Assembly (NCBI GenBank): GCA_963557075.1
Contig: CAUWDA010000002.1
Span: 1 to 64,000, forward strand
Direction of reading: 5' to 3'
Source: Flavonifractor sp963557075
GTDB lineage: Bacteria; Bacillota; Clostridia; Oscillospirales; Oscillospiraceae
Length of the DNA: 64,000 bases
Shown: positions 52,795 to 59,906 of the stretch, one piece after another
Position numbering within the stretch: the stretch's first letter is position 1
Layout of the letters: every line of letters begins with the position of its first letter
Notes under the pieces: model-generated
What the model was told of the DNA's origin: nothing
Databases searched by the model: none
The model's input: the letters and a program-made list of their open reading frames with translations, nothing else
Translations under genes and position numbers: made by a program

Positions 52795-53079
52795 ATGAAA
52801 CTCAAACCTCTTGCTGATCGCGTGGTCCTCAAGCTGGTCGAGGCGGAAGAGAAGACCAAGAGCGGTATCATCCTGACCGGTTCTGCCAAGGAGAAGCCCG
52901 AAGTGGCCCAGGTCATTGAAGTGGGCCCCGGCGGCATGGTGGACGGCAAGGAAGTCGTCATGACCGTGAAGGTGGGCGATAAGGTCATCACCAGCAAGTA
53001 CTCCGGCACCGAGGTCAAGGTGGACGGCGAGGAGTACACCATCGTCCGTCAGAGCGACATTCTGGCCATCGTCGAGTAA
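52795..53079 (+). CDS. groES: Co-chaperonin GroES (Hsp10)
   Basis: Heptameric lid of the GroEL chamber. The 94 residues begin with KLKPLADRVVLKLVEAEEKT, contain the mobile loop TKSGIILTGSAKEKPEVAQV and end with IVRQSDILAIVE. Start ATG 52795 follows AAGGAGGAACCC. The final 59 bases are repeated at 53229-53287 beyond an inserted element. The gene itself is complete. Confidence 0.98.
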   Translation: MKLKPLADRVVLKLVEAEEKTKSGIILTGSAKEKPEVAQVIEVGPGGMVDGKEVVMTVKVGDKVITSKYSGTEVKVDGEEYTIVRQSDILAIVE

Positions 53080-53287
53080 GGCTCGTAAGATTGGCGAGGT
53101 AAGTCGGACACCTTGGGGCCCCACCGCAGGTGGGGCGGCGCGATAAGCGCCGGAGGCCGACGGAATTCACTTCCGGCGGCCGCAAATGAAATCCTGAGGG
53201 GTCCCCGCAAAACGAAGTTTTGTGGGGCGGACGGCGAGGAGTACACCATCGTCCGTCAGAGCGACATTCTGGCCATCGTGGAGTAAG
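53022..53287 (+). mobile_element. Palindromic modular element D with duplicated groES 3' end
   Basis: The groES end, 53022-53080, recurs at 53229-53287 with one mismatch in 59 bases. The intervening 148 bases hold TCGGACACC, a CCCCACCGCAGGTGGGG hairpin, a GGCGC-GATAA-GCGCC hairpin, a hairpin on GGAATTCACTTCC, and the right-end arm AGGGGTCCCCGCAAAAC... closing with GTTTTGTGGGG at the junction. The TTTTGCC core present in A, C and E is missing. The two groES stops are 207 bases apart, a multiple of 3. An early stop at 53086 keeps the tail copy from being a simple read-through extension. Confidence 0.83.
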
Positions 53288-53297
53288 ACCACAATGG

Positions 53298-53421
53298 CAG
53301 ATAGGAGATAGAAGTGAGAAGATAGGAATTGCGGTATGCGCCGAAGGCGCATGGATCTGATCGCAGTCCGGCGAAGCCGGACACCAGGACTCCTATCTCC
53401 TATCTCATCACTCCTGTCTGA
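53298..53421. mobile_element. MITE-like element between groES and groEL
   Basis: About 124 bases bounded by imperfect inverted ends, CAGATAGGAGATAGAAGTGA on the left against the complement of CTATCTCATCACTCCTGTCTG on the right (quoted in parts). It contains two small hairpins, GCGCCGAAGGCGC and TCCGGCGAAGCCGGA. No ORF is present. It lies directly after the groES tail copy of element D, so two different insertions share one intergenic space. The ends are purine-rich, as in some miniature inverted-repeat elements. Confidence 0.55.
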
Positions 53422-53471
53422 TCCCGTTTTGTATGATATCGAAGTTTCTCTCAAATTGGAGGTAATGTATT

Positions 53472-55097
53472 ATGGCTAAGATCATTTGCTACGGCGAGGA
53501 AGCCCGTCACGCGCTGGAGCGTGGCGTCAATCAGCTGGCTGATACCGTTAAGATCACCATGGGTCCCAAGGGCCGCAACGTGGTGCTGGATAAGAAGTTC
53601 GGCGCTCCCCTGATCACCAACGACGGCGTTACCATCGCCAAGGAGATCGAGCTGGACGATCCCTTTGAGAACATGGGCGCTCAGCTGGTGAAGGAGGTCT
53701 CCACCAAGACCAACGACGTGGCCGGCGACGGCACCACCACCGCCACCCTGCTGGCCCAGGCCATCATCCGTGAGGGCCTGAAGAACCTGGCCGCCGGCGC
53801 CAACCCCATGGTCATGAAGAAGGGCATCGCCAAGGCCACCACCGCCGCTGTGGAGGCCATCAAGGCCAACTCCAAGAAGGTCAACGGCACCGACGATATC
53901 GCCCGTGTCGGCACCGTGTCCTCCGGCGACGAGACCGTGGGCAAGCTGATCGCCGAGGCGATGGAGAAGGTCTCCAACGACGGCGTCATCACCGTGGAGG
54001 AGTCCAAGACCGCCGAGACCTACAGCGAGGTCGTAGAAGGCATGCAGTTTGACCGGGGCTACATCACCCCCTATATGGTCACCGATACCGAGAAGATGGA
54101 GGCCGTTCTGGACGACGCCCTCATCCTCATCACCGATAAGAAGATCTCCAACATTCAGGAGCTGCTGCCCATTCTGGAGCAGGTGGTGCAGGCCGGCAAG
54201 AAGCTGCTGGTCATTGCCGAGGACGTGGAGGGCGAGGCCCTGTCCACCCTCATCGTCAACAAGCTGCGCGGCACCCTGAACGTGGTGTGCGTCAAGGCTC
54301 CCGGCTTCGGCGACCGCCGCAAGGAGATGCTGGAGGATATCGCTGTTCTCACCGGCGGCACCGTCATCACCTCCGACATGGGCTATGAGCTGAAGGAAGC
54401 CACTTTGGACATGATGGGCCATGCCCGCCAGGTGAAGGTCTCCAAGGAGAACACCATCATCGTGGACGGCGCCGGCAGCTCCGAGGCCATCAAGAACCGC
54501 ACCAACCAGATCCGCAGCCAGATCGAGACCACCACCTCCGACTATGACCGCGAGAAGCTCCAGGAGCGTCTGGCCAAGATGGCCGGCGGCGTGGCCATCA
54601 TCCGCGTGGGCGCTGCCACCGAGGTGGAGATGAAGGAGAAGAAGCTGCGCATCGAGGACGCGCTCAACGCCACCCGCGCCGCTGTGGAAGAGGGCATCGT
54701 GGCCGGCGGCGGCACCGCTTATGTGAACGCGGTCCCCGCTGTTGAGAAGCTGCTGGAGGAGACCGAGGGCGACGAGAAGACCGGTGTCCGCATCATCGCC
54801 AAGGCTCTGAGCGAGCCCATGCGCCAGATCGCCACCAACGCTGGCATCGACGGCTCCGTGGTGCTGGAGAACGTGAAGAACGCCGGCAAGACCGGCTACG
54901 GCTTCGACGCCTATAACGAGACCTATGTGGACATGATCGCCGCCGGTATCGTGGATCCCACCAAGGTGACCCGCTCCGCTCTGGAGAACGCGGCTTCCAT
55001 CGCCGCCACCCTGCTGACCACCGAGTCCCTGGTGGCCGACAAGAAGGAGCCCGCTCCCGCTGCTCCCGCTGCCCCCGACATGGGCGGTATGTATTGA
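53472..55097 (+). CDS. groEL: Chaperonin GroEL (Hsp60)
   Basis: Tetradecameric folding chamber. The 541 residues include TMGPKGRNVVLDKKFGAPLI and the ATPase motif GDGTTTATLLAQA (about residues 85-97), the apical-domain regions, and the Gly-Met-rich tail ending MGGMY. TTGGAGG lies before the ATG. It is separated from groES by about 390 bases, unlike the usual gap of under 60, because of element D and the MITE-like segment; co-transcription from the CIRCE promoter is still likely. Its tail codons plus terminator are present in three copies. Confidence 0.98.
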   Translation: MAKIICYGEEARHALERGVNQLADTVKITMGPKGRNVVLDKKFGAPLITNDGVTIAKEIELDDPFENMGAQLVKEVSTKTNDVAGDGTTTATLLAQAIIREGLKNLAAGANPMVMKKGIAKATTAAVEAIKANSKKVNGTDDIARVGTVSSGDETVGKLIAEAMEKVSNDGVITVEESKTAETYSEVVEGMQFDRGYITPYMVTDTEKMEAVLDDALILITDKKISNIQELLPILEQVVQAGKKLLVIAEDVEGEALSTLIVNKLRGTLNVVCVKAPGFGDRRKEMLEDIAVLTGGTVITSDMGYELKEATLDMMGHARQVKVSKENTIIVDGAGSSEAIKNRTNQIRSQIETTTSDYDREKLQERLAKMAGGVAIIRVGAATEVEMKEKKLRIEDALNATRAAVEEGIVAGGGTAYVNAVPAVEKLLEETEGDEKTGVRIIAKALSEPMRQIATNAGIDGSVVLENVKNAGKTGYGFDAYNETYVDMIAAGIVDPTKVTRSALENAASIAATLLTTESLVADKKEPAPAAPAAPDMGGMY

Positions 55098-55607
55098 TAA
55101 CTGCCAGACCCTGGGCCCCCGGAACGCTGTTCCGGGGGCCTTTTCTTGTCGGACACCAGTTCAAGCGTTTTGCCAAAGGCAAAACCTTGATGCCGGGCGG
55201 ATTCATTCCGCCCGAGCAGATCCAATGGGGCCCCCGCGGGATCCCTGATCCCGTGGGGAGGGCCGACAAGAAGGAGCCCGCCCCCGCCGCCCCCGCCGCT
55301 CCCGCTGCCCCCGACATGGGCGGCATGTATTGATAACTGCCAGACTCTGGGCCCCCGGAACACTGTTCCGGGGGCCTTTTCTTGTCGGACACCAGTTCAA
55401 GCGTTTTGCCAAAGGCAAAACCTTGATGCCGGGCGGATTCATTCCGCCCGAGCAGATCCAATGGGGCCCCCGCGGGATCCCTGATCCCGTGGGGAGGGCC
55501 GACAAGAAGGAGCCCGCCCCCGCCGCTCCCGCTGCCCCCGACATGGGCGGTATGTATTGATAATTGCCAGACCCTGGGCCCCCGGAACGCTGTTCCGGGG
55601 GCCTTTT
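55035..55607 (+). mobile_element. Tandem palindromic elements E1/E2 with three copies of the groEL tail and terminator
   Basis: The groEL tail (55035-55097), stop and terminator form a unit of about 110 bases that is repeated at 55262-55380 and 55498-55607. Between copies lie two nearly identical elements (55145-55261 and 55381-55497) with GTCGGACACC, core CAAGCGTTTTGCC-AAA-GGCAAAACCTTG, hairpin CGGGCGGATTCATTCCGCCCG and right-end arm TGGGGCCCCCGCGGGATC closing CGTGGGG. The second tail has 9 extra bases (one more APA). The copies differ from each other by only two substitutions in the terminator region. Frames from TTG 55094 and 55330 are open into each tail copy. Confidence 0.88.
55114..55144 (+). 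terminator. groEL terminator (first of three copies)
   Basis: GGCCCCCGGAAC-GCT-GTTCCGGGGGCC followed by TTTT, 16 bases after the groEL stop. Copies lie at 55350-55380 and 55577-55607. The outermost copy is probably the original, displaced by insertion. Confidence 0.92.
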
Positions 55608-55685
55608 ACTTTTCGAAGTGGAACTCTCCTATTGATTTTTCGTCCATATAAATAGCAGAAAACAAAAGATAAGGGGGCTTCTGTT

Positions 55686-56108
55686 ATGGAAAAGAAGCGG
55701 TGGATGCTCACCATAGCGTGTATCGTCTTAGCGTGTGCTGCGGCAGGAGCCTCTCTGGTTACACTGGGGAAAAAGCCGTACGAAAATCTGGACGCAGCAC
55801 AGATCATGTCGGCCAAAGTATTGCTATCACCGCCAGGCAAAACAGTTGAAATTGAGGACATCCCAGAGCTGGCAGCATATTTGAATGATGTAGTGATCTA
55901 TCATCAAGATAATTCCTATACGGAATATGCCGGGCAAGGCGTTATTTTTACTCTGACGATGATGGATGGTACACAGACAGAGATCATGGTGTATAGCCCG
56001 TTTCTTGTAATTGACGATGTTGGCTATAGAACGAAGTATGCGCCCTGTGAAGCACTCAACAGCTATGCGAATGAATTATTAAACTCTGGGGCCTTCGATG
56101 AAACGTGA
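55686..56108 (+). CDS. Hypothetical membrane-anchored or secreted protein
   Basis: Unrecognised. 140 residues with an N-terminal hydrophobic segment (MLTIACIVLACAAAGASLVT, about 7-26) that is either a signal peptide or anchor; the Cys in LACAAAG could also be a lipidation site. The rest is acidic with TMMDGTQTEIMVYSPFLVID in the middle. The gene is clearly richer in A and T than its neighbours (for example AACAGCTATGCGAATGAATT near the end), which hints at recent transfer. GGGGGCTTCTGTT precedes the ATG. It is monocistronic, ending in the hairpin at 56134-56166. Confidence 0.72.
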   Translation: MEKKRWMLTIACIVLACAAAGASLVTLGKKPYENLDAAQIMSAKVLLSPPGKTVEIEDIPELAAYLNDVVIYHQDNSYTEYAGQGVIFTLTMMDGTQTEIMVYSPFLVIDDVGYRTKYAPCEALNSYANELLNSGAFDET

Positions 56109-56133
56109 CAAAGTGAAAATCGGTGCGCGCCCC

Positions 56134-56166
56134 AAAAGGACAGTTGAAGCAATCGACTGTCCTTTT
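56134..56166 (+). terminator. Terminator after the small hypothetical gene
   Basis: AAAAGGACAGT-N11-ACTGTCCTTTT hairpin, 25 bases after the stop codon. Confidence 0.82.
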
Positions 56167-56324
56167 CTGCTGTCCGGCCGCAGGTTTTCGGTCACGAAAA
56201 TATGGAGGAAGGGCGCCGGGATGCAGGCCGCTGCTTCCCGACGAAAAAGCCGCACTTGCATTTTACTGTGGAGTATGGTAGGCTGAGAGTAATAGAAAAT
56301 ACTTTTACAAAAGGCGGGAGACGT

Positions 56325-57455
56325 ATGCAGAAAGCACTGACGTCGGCAGCACTGAAACAGACCAACCGGCGGAGGATCTACCAATATGTCTACCAGAGCC
56401 AGAAGCCGGTCACCAAGCAGGAGATCGCCGGAGCGCTGGAATTGAGTCTGCCCACAGTGTCCAACAATCTGAACAGCTTTCTGGAGGAGGGGCTGCTTGC
56501 CTACTCCGGGACCCAGGCCTCCACGGGGGGGCGGAAGCCGCGCACGGTGGCGCTGGTGGCGGACGCCCGCTTTTCAGTGGGGATCTCCATCATGGATGAT
56601 ACCCTGCGTATGGCGGTCATTGATATCCGGGCCCAGGAGCTGGGGTACCAGAAGATCCGAAAAAAGTTCAGCCACACGCCGGACTATTACCGGGACGTAG
56701 CCAACCTGCTGGAAACCTTTCTGGACCGGCTGGGTCTGGACCGCCAAAGACTGCTGGGGCTGGGGATCACGGTGCCCGGCATCGTGGATGCCGAGCGGGA
56801 GCGGTTGGTGTTTGCCCCCACGCTGGATCTGCGGGATATCCCGCTGTGTGAGATCACGGCGGCATTCTCTGCCTATCCGGTGCGGGTAGACAACGATGCC
56901 AATGCCAGCGGTTACGCCGAGGCCTGGGCGAGGCGGGAGAACCGGAACCTGGTTTATCTCTCCCTGGAGCGGGGCGTAGGCGGCGCCATCCTCATGGGAG
57001 AGAGGCCCTATACGGGAGACAACGGCCGCAGCGGAGAGTTTGGTCATATCTGTGTCGTCCCCAACGGGCGGCCCTGCCGCTGCGGAAAGCGGGGATGTCT
57101 GGAGGCCTATTGCTCCACCTCCCGGCTCAGCGATGATCTGGGCATCACCCTGGAGGAATTTTTCTCCATGCTCAAAAGCGGCAATCAGCAGATCGCCCTG
57201 ACCTGGGAGCAGTACCGCGGACACCTGACCGATGGGCTGGCCATCATCCGGATGGGAATGGACTGTGATATTGTGCTGGGCGGTATGCTGGCCGCTTATC
57301 TGGACGAGCACCTGGATCAGATCCGGCAGGAGGTCTGCGAAAAGACCCTGTTTGACCAGGACGGACGCTTCCTGATCCTGGACTACTTTAAATCTCACAG
57401 CGCCTGCGTAGGTGTGGCGCTCCACGATATAGACTGCTTTCTCAGCTCCTTTTGA
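56325..57455 (+). CDS. ROK family transcriptional regulator (NagC/XylR-like)
   Basis: Sugar-responsive repressor. ATG at 56325 gives 376 residues with an N-terminal winged HTH (RRIYQYVYQSQKPVTKQEIA, about 13-32, then LELSLPTVSNNLNSFLEEGL) and the ROK kinase-like sugar-binding domain with GLGITVPGIVDAERE, the VDNDANASGYAEAW motif and the zinc cluster HICVVPNGRPCRCGKRGCLE (Cys-x-Cys-x4-Cys). A weak promoter, TTGCAT-N17-TAGGCT (56256-56284), is upstream. It precedes the sugar operon that ends in a xylose isomerase, so it probably controls it, with the sugar as inducer. Confidence 0.92.
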   Translation: MQKALTSAALKQTNRRRIYQYVYQSQKPVTKQEIAGALELSLPTVSNNLNSFLEEGLLAYSGTQASTGGRKPRTVALVADARFSVGISIMDDTLRMAVIDIRAQELGYQKIRKKFSHTPDYYRDVANLLETFLDRLGLDRQRLLGLGITVPGIVDAERERLVFAPTLDLRDIPLCEITAAFSAYPVRVDNDANASGYAEAWARRENRNLVYLSLERGVGGAILMGERPYTGDNGRSGEFGHICVVPNGRPCRCGKRGCLEAYCSTSRLSDDLGITLEEFFSMLKSGNQQIALTWEQYRGHLTDGLAIIRMGMDCDIVLGGMLAAYLDEHLDQIRQEVCEKTLFDQDGRFLILDYFKSHSACVGVALHDIDCFLSSF

Positions 57456-57472
57456 AGCGAAGGAAAACGACC

Positions 57473-57508
57473 AAAGGCTTGCCGCGGTATTCTGCGGCAA
57501 GCCTTTTT
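57473..57508 (+). terminator. Terminator after the ROK gene
   Basis: AAAGGCTTGCCGC...GCGGCAAGCCTTTTT hairpin, 17 bases after the stop codon, separating the regulator from the sugar operon. Confidence 0.9.
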
Positions 57509-57530
57509 CGTGCGCGAAACGTACATAGCG

Positions 57531-57640
57531 TTTTGCACAATCTTTTGATGAGTTGGTAAAAACAGCGAAAAAGGGATTGACATTTGTGTAAAGTGCGTGT
57601 AATCTAATGGCAAGAACTTTAATAAATCAATTTTGCAAAA
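57531..57640 (+). promoter_or_regulatory. Promoter and candidate operators of the sugar operon
   Basis: TTGACA (57577-57582), 17-base spacer, TAATCT (57600-57605), about 84 bases before the first gene. Two similar palindromic motifs, TTTTGCACAA (57531-57540) and TTTTGCAAAA (57631-57640), flank it exactly 100 bases apart. A related TTTTACAAAA (56303-56312) lies before the ROK gene. These could be ROK operators, from symmetry only; no classical XylR box is seen. Confidence 0.6.
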
Positions 57641-57688
57641 GAGTTTTGTATTGTGGATCAGGACGACAAAGAATAGGAGGAACCAGTT

Positions 57689-58684
57689 ATGGGCAAACGA
57701 CCTGTTACGTTATGTACCTGCCAGTGGGCGGATCTGCCTCTGGAGGAGCTGTGCGCGCTGGCGGAGAAGATGGGCTATGACGGCCTGGAGATCGCCTGCT
57801 GGGGCAACAATCTGGATCTGGACCGGGCACTGGAGGACGAGAGCTACATCCCCTGGGTGCAGGAGACCTTGAAGAAGCACAACCTGATCTGCAAGGCGCT
57901 GGCTACCCACATCATCGGCCAGTGTGTGGGCGACGCGCCCGATCCCCGGCTGAACAATTTTGCGCCCGCCGCCCTGGCTGACCAGCCCGACGCCATCCGG
58001 CAGTGGGGTATCGACACCATGAAGAAGGCCGCTGTCGTGGCCAACAAGATGGGCATCAAGATCATCACCGGCTTTACCGGCTCTCCCATCTGGCGTTACC
58101 TCTATTCCTTCCCCCAGACCACGGAGGAGATGATCGAGGACGGCTACAACAAGATCGTGGAGCTGTGGACCCCCATCCTCAATGAGTTCAAGAAGAACGA
58201 CGTGAAGTTTGCGCTGGAGGTCCACCCCGGCGAGATCGCCTTCGACTATTACTCCACCAAGCGTCTGCTGGAGAAATTTGCGGACCGGCTGGAGTTCGGC
58301 ATCAACTTCGACCCCAGCCACCTGGTCTGGCAGGGCATCAAGCCCCACCTCTTCCTGTCCGACTTCCGGGATCGCATCTACCACGTCCATATGAAGGACG
58401 CCGCCGTCACCCTGGACGGGCGCAGCGGCCTGCTGGGCTCCCACATCGACTTCGGCGACCTGCGCCGGGGCTGGAACTTCCGCTCCCTGGGCCACGGCGA
58501 TGTGAACTTCGAGGAGATCATCCGGGTGCTCAACGACATGGGCTACGACGGACCTCTGTCGGTGGAGTGGGAGGACAGCGGCATGGACCGGATCGACGGC
58601 GCTACCGAGGCCGCCGCCTTTGTCCGCAAGGTGGACTTTAAGAAATCCGACATCAAGTTTGACGACGCCATTTCCAATGGCTGA
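57689..58684 (+). CDS. Sugar phosphate isomerase/epimerase family (xylose isomerase-like TIM barrel)
   Basis: Cytosolic metal-dependent isomerase/epimerase. The 331 residues show the AP_endonuc_2/TIM barrel with metal-ligand motifs: Glu in FALEVHPGEIAFD (about 175), Asp in FGINFDPSHLVWQG (about 205), His in YHVHMKDAAVTL and Glu in LSVEWEDSGMD. The start, LCTCQWADLPLEELCALAEK, is typical. AGGAGGAACCAGTT precedes the ATG. It is first gene of the sugar operon, followed by an oxidoreductase, which suggests modification of a keto-sugar or sugar acid before or beside the XylA route. Confidence 0.86.
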   Translation: MGKRPVTLCTCQWADLPLEELCALAEKMGYDGLEIACWGNNLDLDRALEDESYIPWVQETLKKHNLICKALATHIIGQCVGDAPDPRLNNFAPAALADQPDAIRQWGIDTMKKAAVVANKMGIKIITGFTGSPIWRYLYSFPQTTEEMIEDGYNKIVELWTPILNEFKKNDVKFALEVHPGEIAFDYYSTKRLLEKFADRLEFGINFDPSHLVWQGIKPHLFLSDFRDRIYHVHMKDAAVTLDGRSGLLGSHIDFGDLRRGWNFRSLGHGDVNFEEIIRVLNDMGYDGPLSVEWEDSGMDRIDGATEAAAFVRKVDFKKSDIKFDDAISNG

Positions 58685-58704
58685 GGAAAGGCAGGAGTGA
58701 AAGC

Positions 58705-59847
58705 ATGGCCAGAGAACTGAAATACGGCATGGTAGGCGGAAGTATCTACGCTTTTATCGGCGAAGTGCACCGCAAAGCCATCGCCTTTGACCCCCGGGCG
58801 GAGCTGGTGTGCGGCTGCTTCTCCAACGTCCCGTCGGAGAATGAGGATACCGCCAAGGCTTACGGGATCGCCACGGACCGGATGTACGCCGACTATAAGG
58901 AAATGGCCCGGGCGGAGGCCGCCCGGGAGGACGGTATCGACTTCGTCTCCATCTGCACCCCCAACTTCCTCCACTATGAGATCGCCAAAGAATTCCTGCT
59001 GGCGGGCATCAACGTGGTGTGTGAGAAGCCCCTGTGCTTCGAGGTGGGCCAGGCGGAGGAGCTGGAGGCGCTGGCCAAGGAGAAGGGCCTGCTCTTTGCC
59101 GTGACCTACACCTATCCCGGCTACACCATGAGCCGGGTCATGAAGGACATGATCGCCGCCGGCAAGATCGGCAAGATCGCCGCGGTCAACGCCGAGTATG
59201 TGCAGGACTGGCTCATCAACGAGCTGGAGCCCCAGGAGGGCGCCAAGGAGAATCTGTCCGTCTGGCGGAAGGACCCCAAGTTCTCCGGTATCTCCAACTG
59301 CGTGGGCGACATCGGCACCCATATCGAGGCCTATGTCCGCTATGTAACGGGCCTGAAGATCAAGCGTCTGGCGGCCACCACCAACAAGTACGGCCATGCT
59401 CTGGACCTGAACGCCAATATCCTGGTGGAGTATGAGAACGGCGTCAACGGCGCCTACTGGTGCTCCCAGATCGCCGCCGGGCATTACAACGGCCTGGTGG
59501 TCCGGGTGTTCGGCGACCTGGGCGCTCTGGAGTGGCAGCAGGAGCATCCCGATTACCTGTACTACACCCCCAAGGGGCAGCCCATGCAGGTGCTCACCCG
59601 GGGCGGCAACGGCATCGACCAGCCCGCGGGCGGATACAGCCGCCTGCCGGTGGGCCACCCGGAGGGCCTGTACGTGGCCTTTGCCAACATCTACCGGGAC
59701 TACATCACCGCCCTCATCGAGAAGAAGGCGGGACGGCCCTATAACACAGAGGCTATCACCATGGTGGATACCGGCGTAGAGGGCGTCAAGTTCGTCCATG
59801 CCGTGGTGGAGAGCGCGGAGAAGGACTCCGCCTGGGTCGAGCTGTAA
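58705..59847 (+). CDS. Gfo/Idh/MocA family oxidoreductase
   Basis: NAD(P)-dependent sugar or polyol dehydrogenase. The 380 residues start with the nucleotide-binding Rossmann fold (YGMVGGSIYAFIGEVHRKAI, about 7-26) and the family motif with catalytic Lys in VVCEKPLCFE (about 105), followed by the C-terminal alpha/beta domain with GGHVxDxxxH-like SNCVGDIGTHIEAYVRYV around residue 200. GGCAGGAGTGAAAGC precedes the ATG. It lies 20 bp after the TIM-barrel gene. With it the enzyme probably interconverts a hexose, inositol or amino-sugar derivative; the substrate is not fixed by sequence. Confidence 0.88.
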   Translation: MARELKYGMVGGSIYAFIGEVHRKAIAFDPRAELVCGCFSNVPSENEDTAKAYGIATDRMYADYKEMARAEAAREDGIDFVSICTPNFLHYEIAKEFLLAGINVVCEKPLCFEVGQAEELEALAKEKGLLFAVTYTYPGYTMSRVMKDMIAAGKIGKIAAVNAEYVQDWLINELEPQEGAKENLSVWRKDPKFSGISNCVGDIGTHIEAYVRYVTGLKIKRLAATTNKYGHALDLNANILVEYENGVNGAYWCSQIAAGHYNGLVVRVFGDLGALEWQQEHPDYLYYTPKGQPMQVLTRGGNGIDQPAGGYSRLPVGHPEGLYVAFANIYRDYITALIEKKAGRPYNTEAITMVDTGVEGVKFVHAVVESAEKDSAWVEL

Positions 59848-59906
59848 CATACGAATTTTTTGCGGCAGTGGCCGCGGAAAATAAATTGTAAGGAGGAACA
59901 GTGAAC

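Noticed and set aside
55094..55560. Two 76-79 codon frames ending in the GroEL tail, as small chaperone-tail genes
   Set aside because: They start at TTG overlapping the stop, cross a terminator hairpin and have no ribosome binding site; better read as duplicated gene ends.
37463..55607. Assembly error as the cause of the gene-end duplications
   Set aside because: The repeats flank related but non-identical elements at four separate loci, differ in length and carry distinct mismatches, which is hard to produce by misassembly; long-read confirmation is still desirable.
57577..57605. Catabolite-responsive (cre) site at the sugar promoter
   Set aside because: No acceptable match to the TGNAANCGNTNNCA-type consensus around the promoter.
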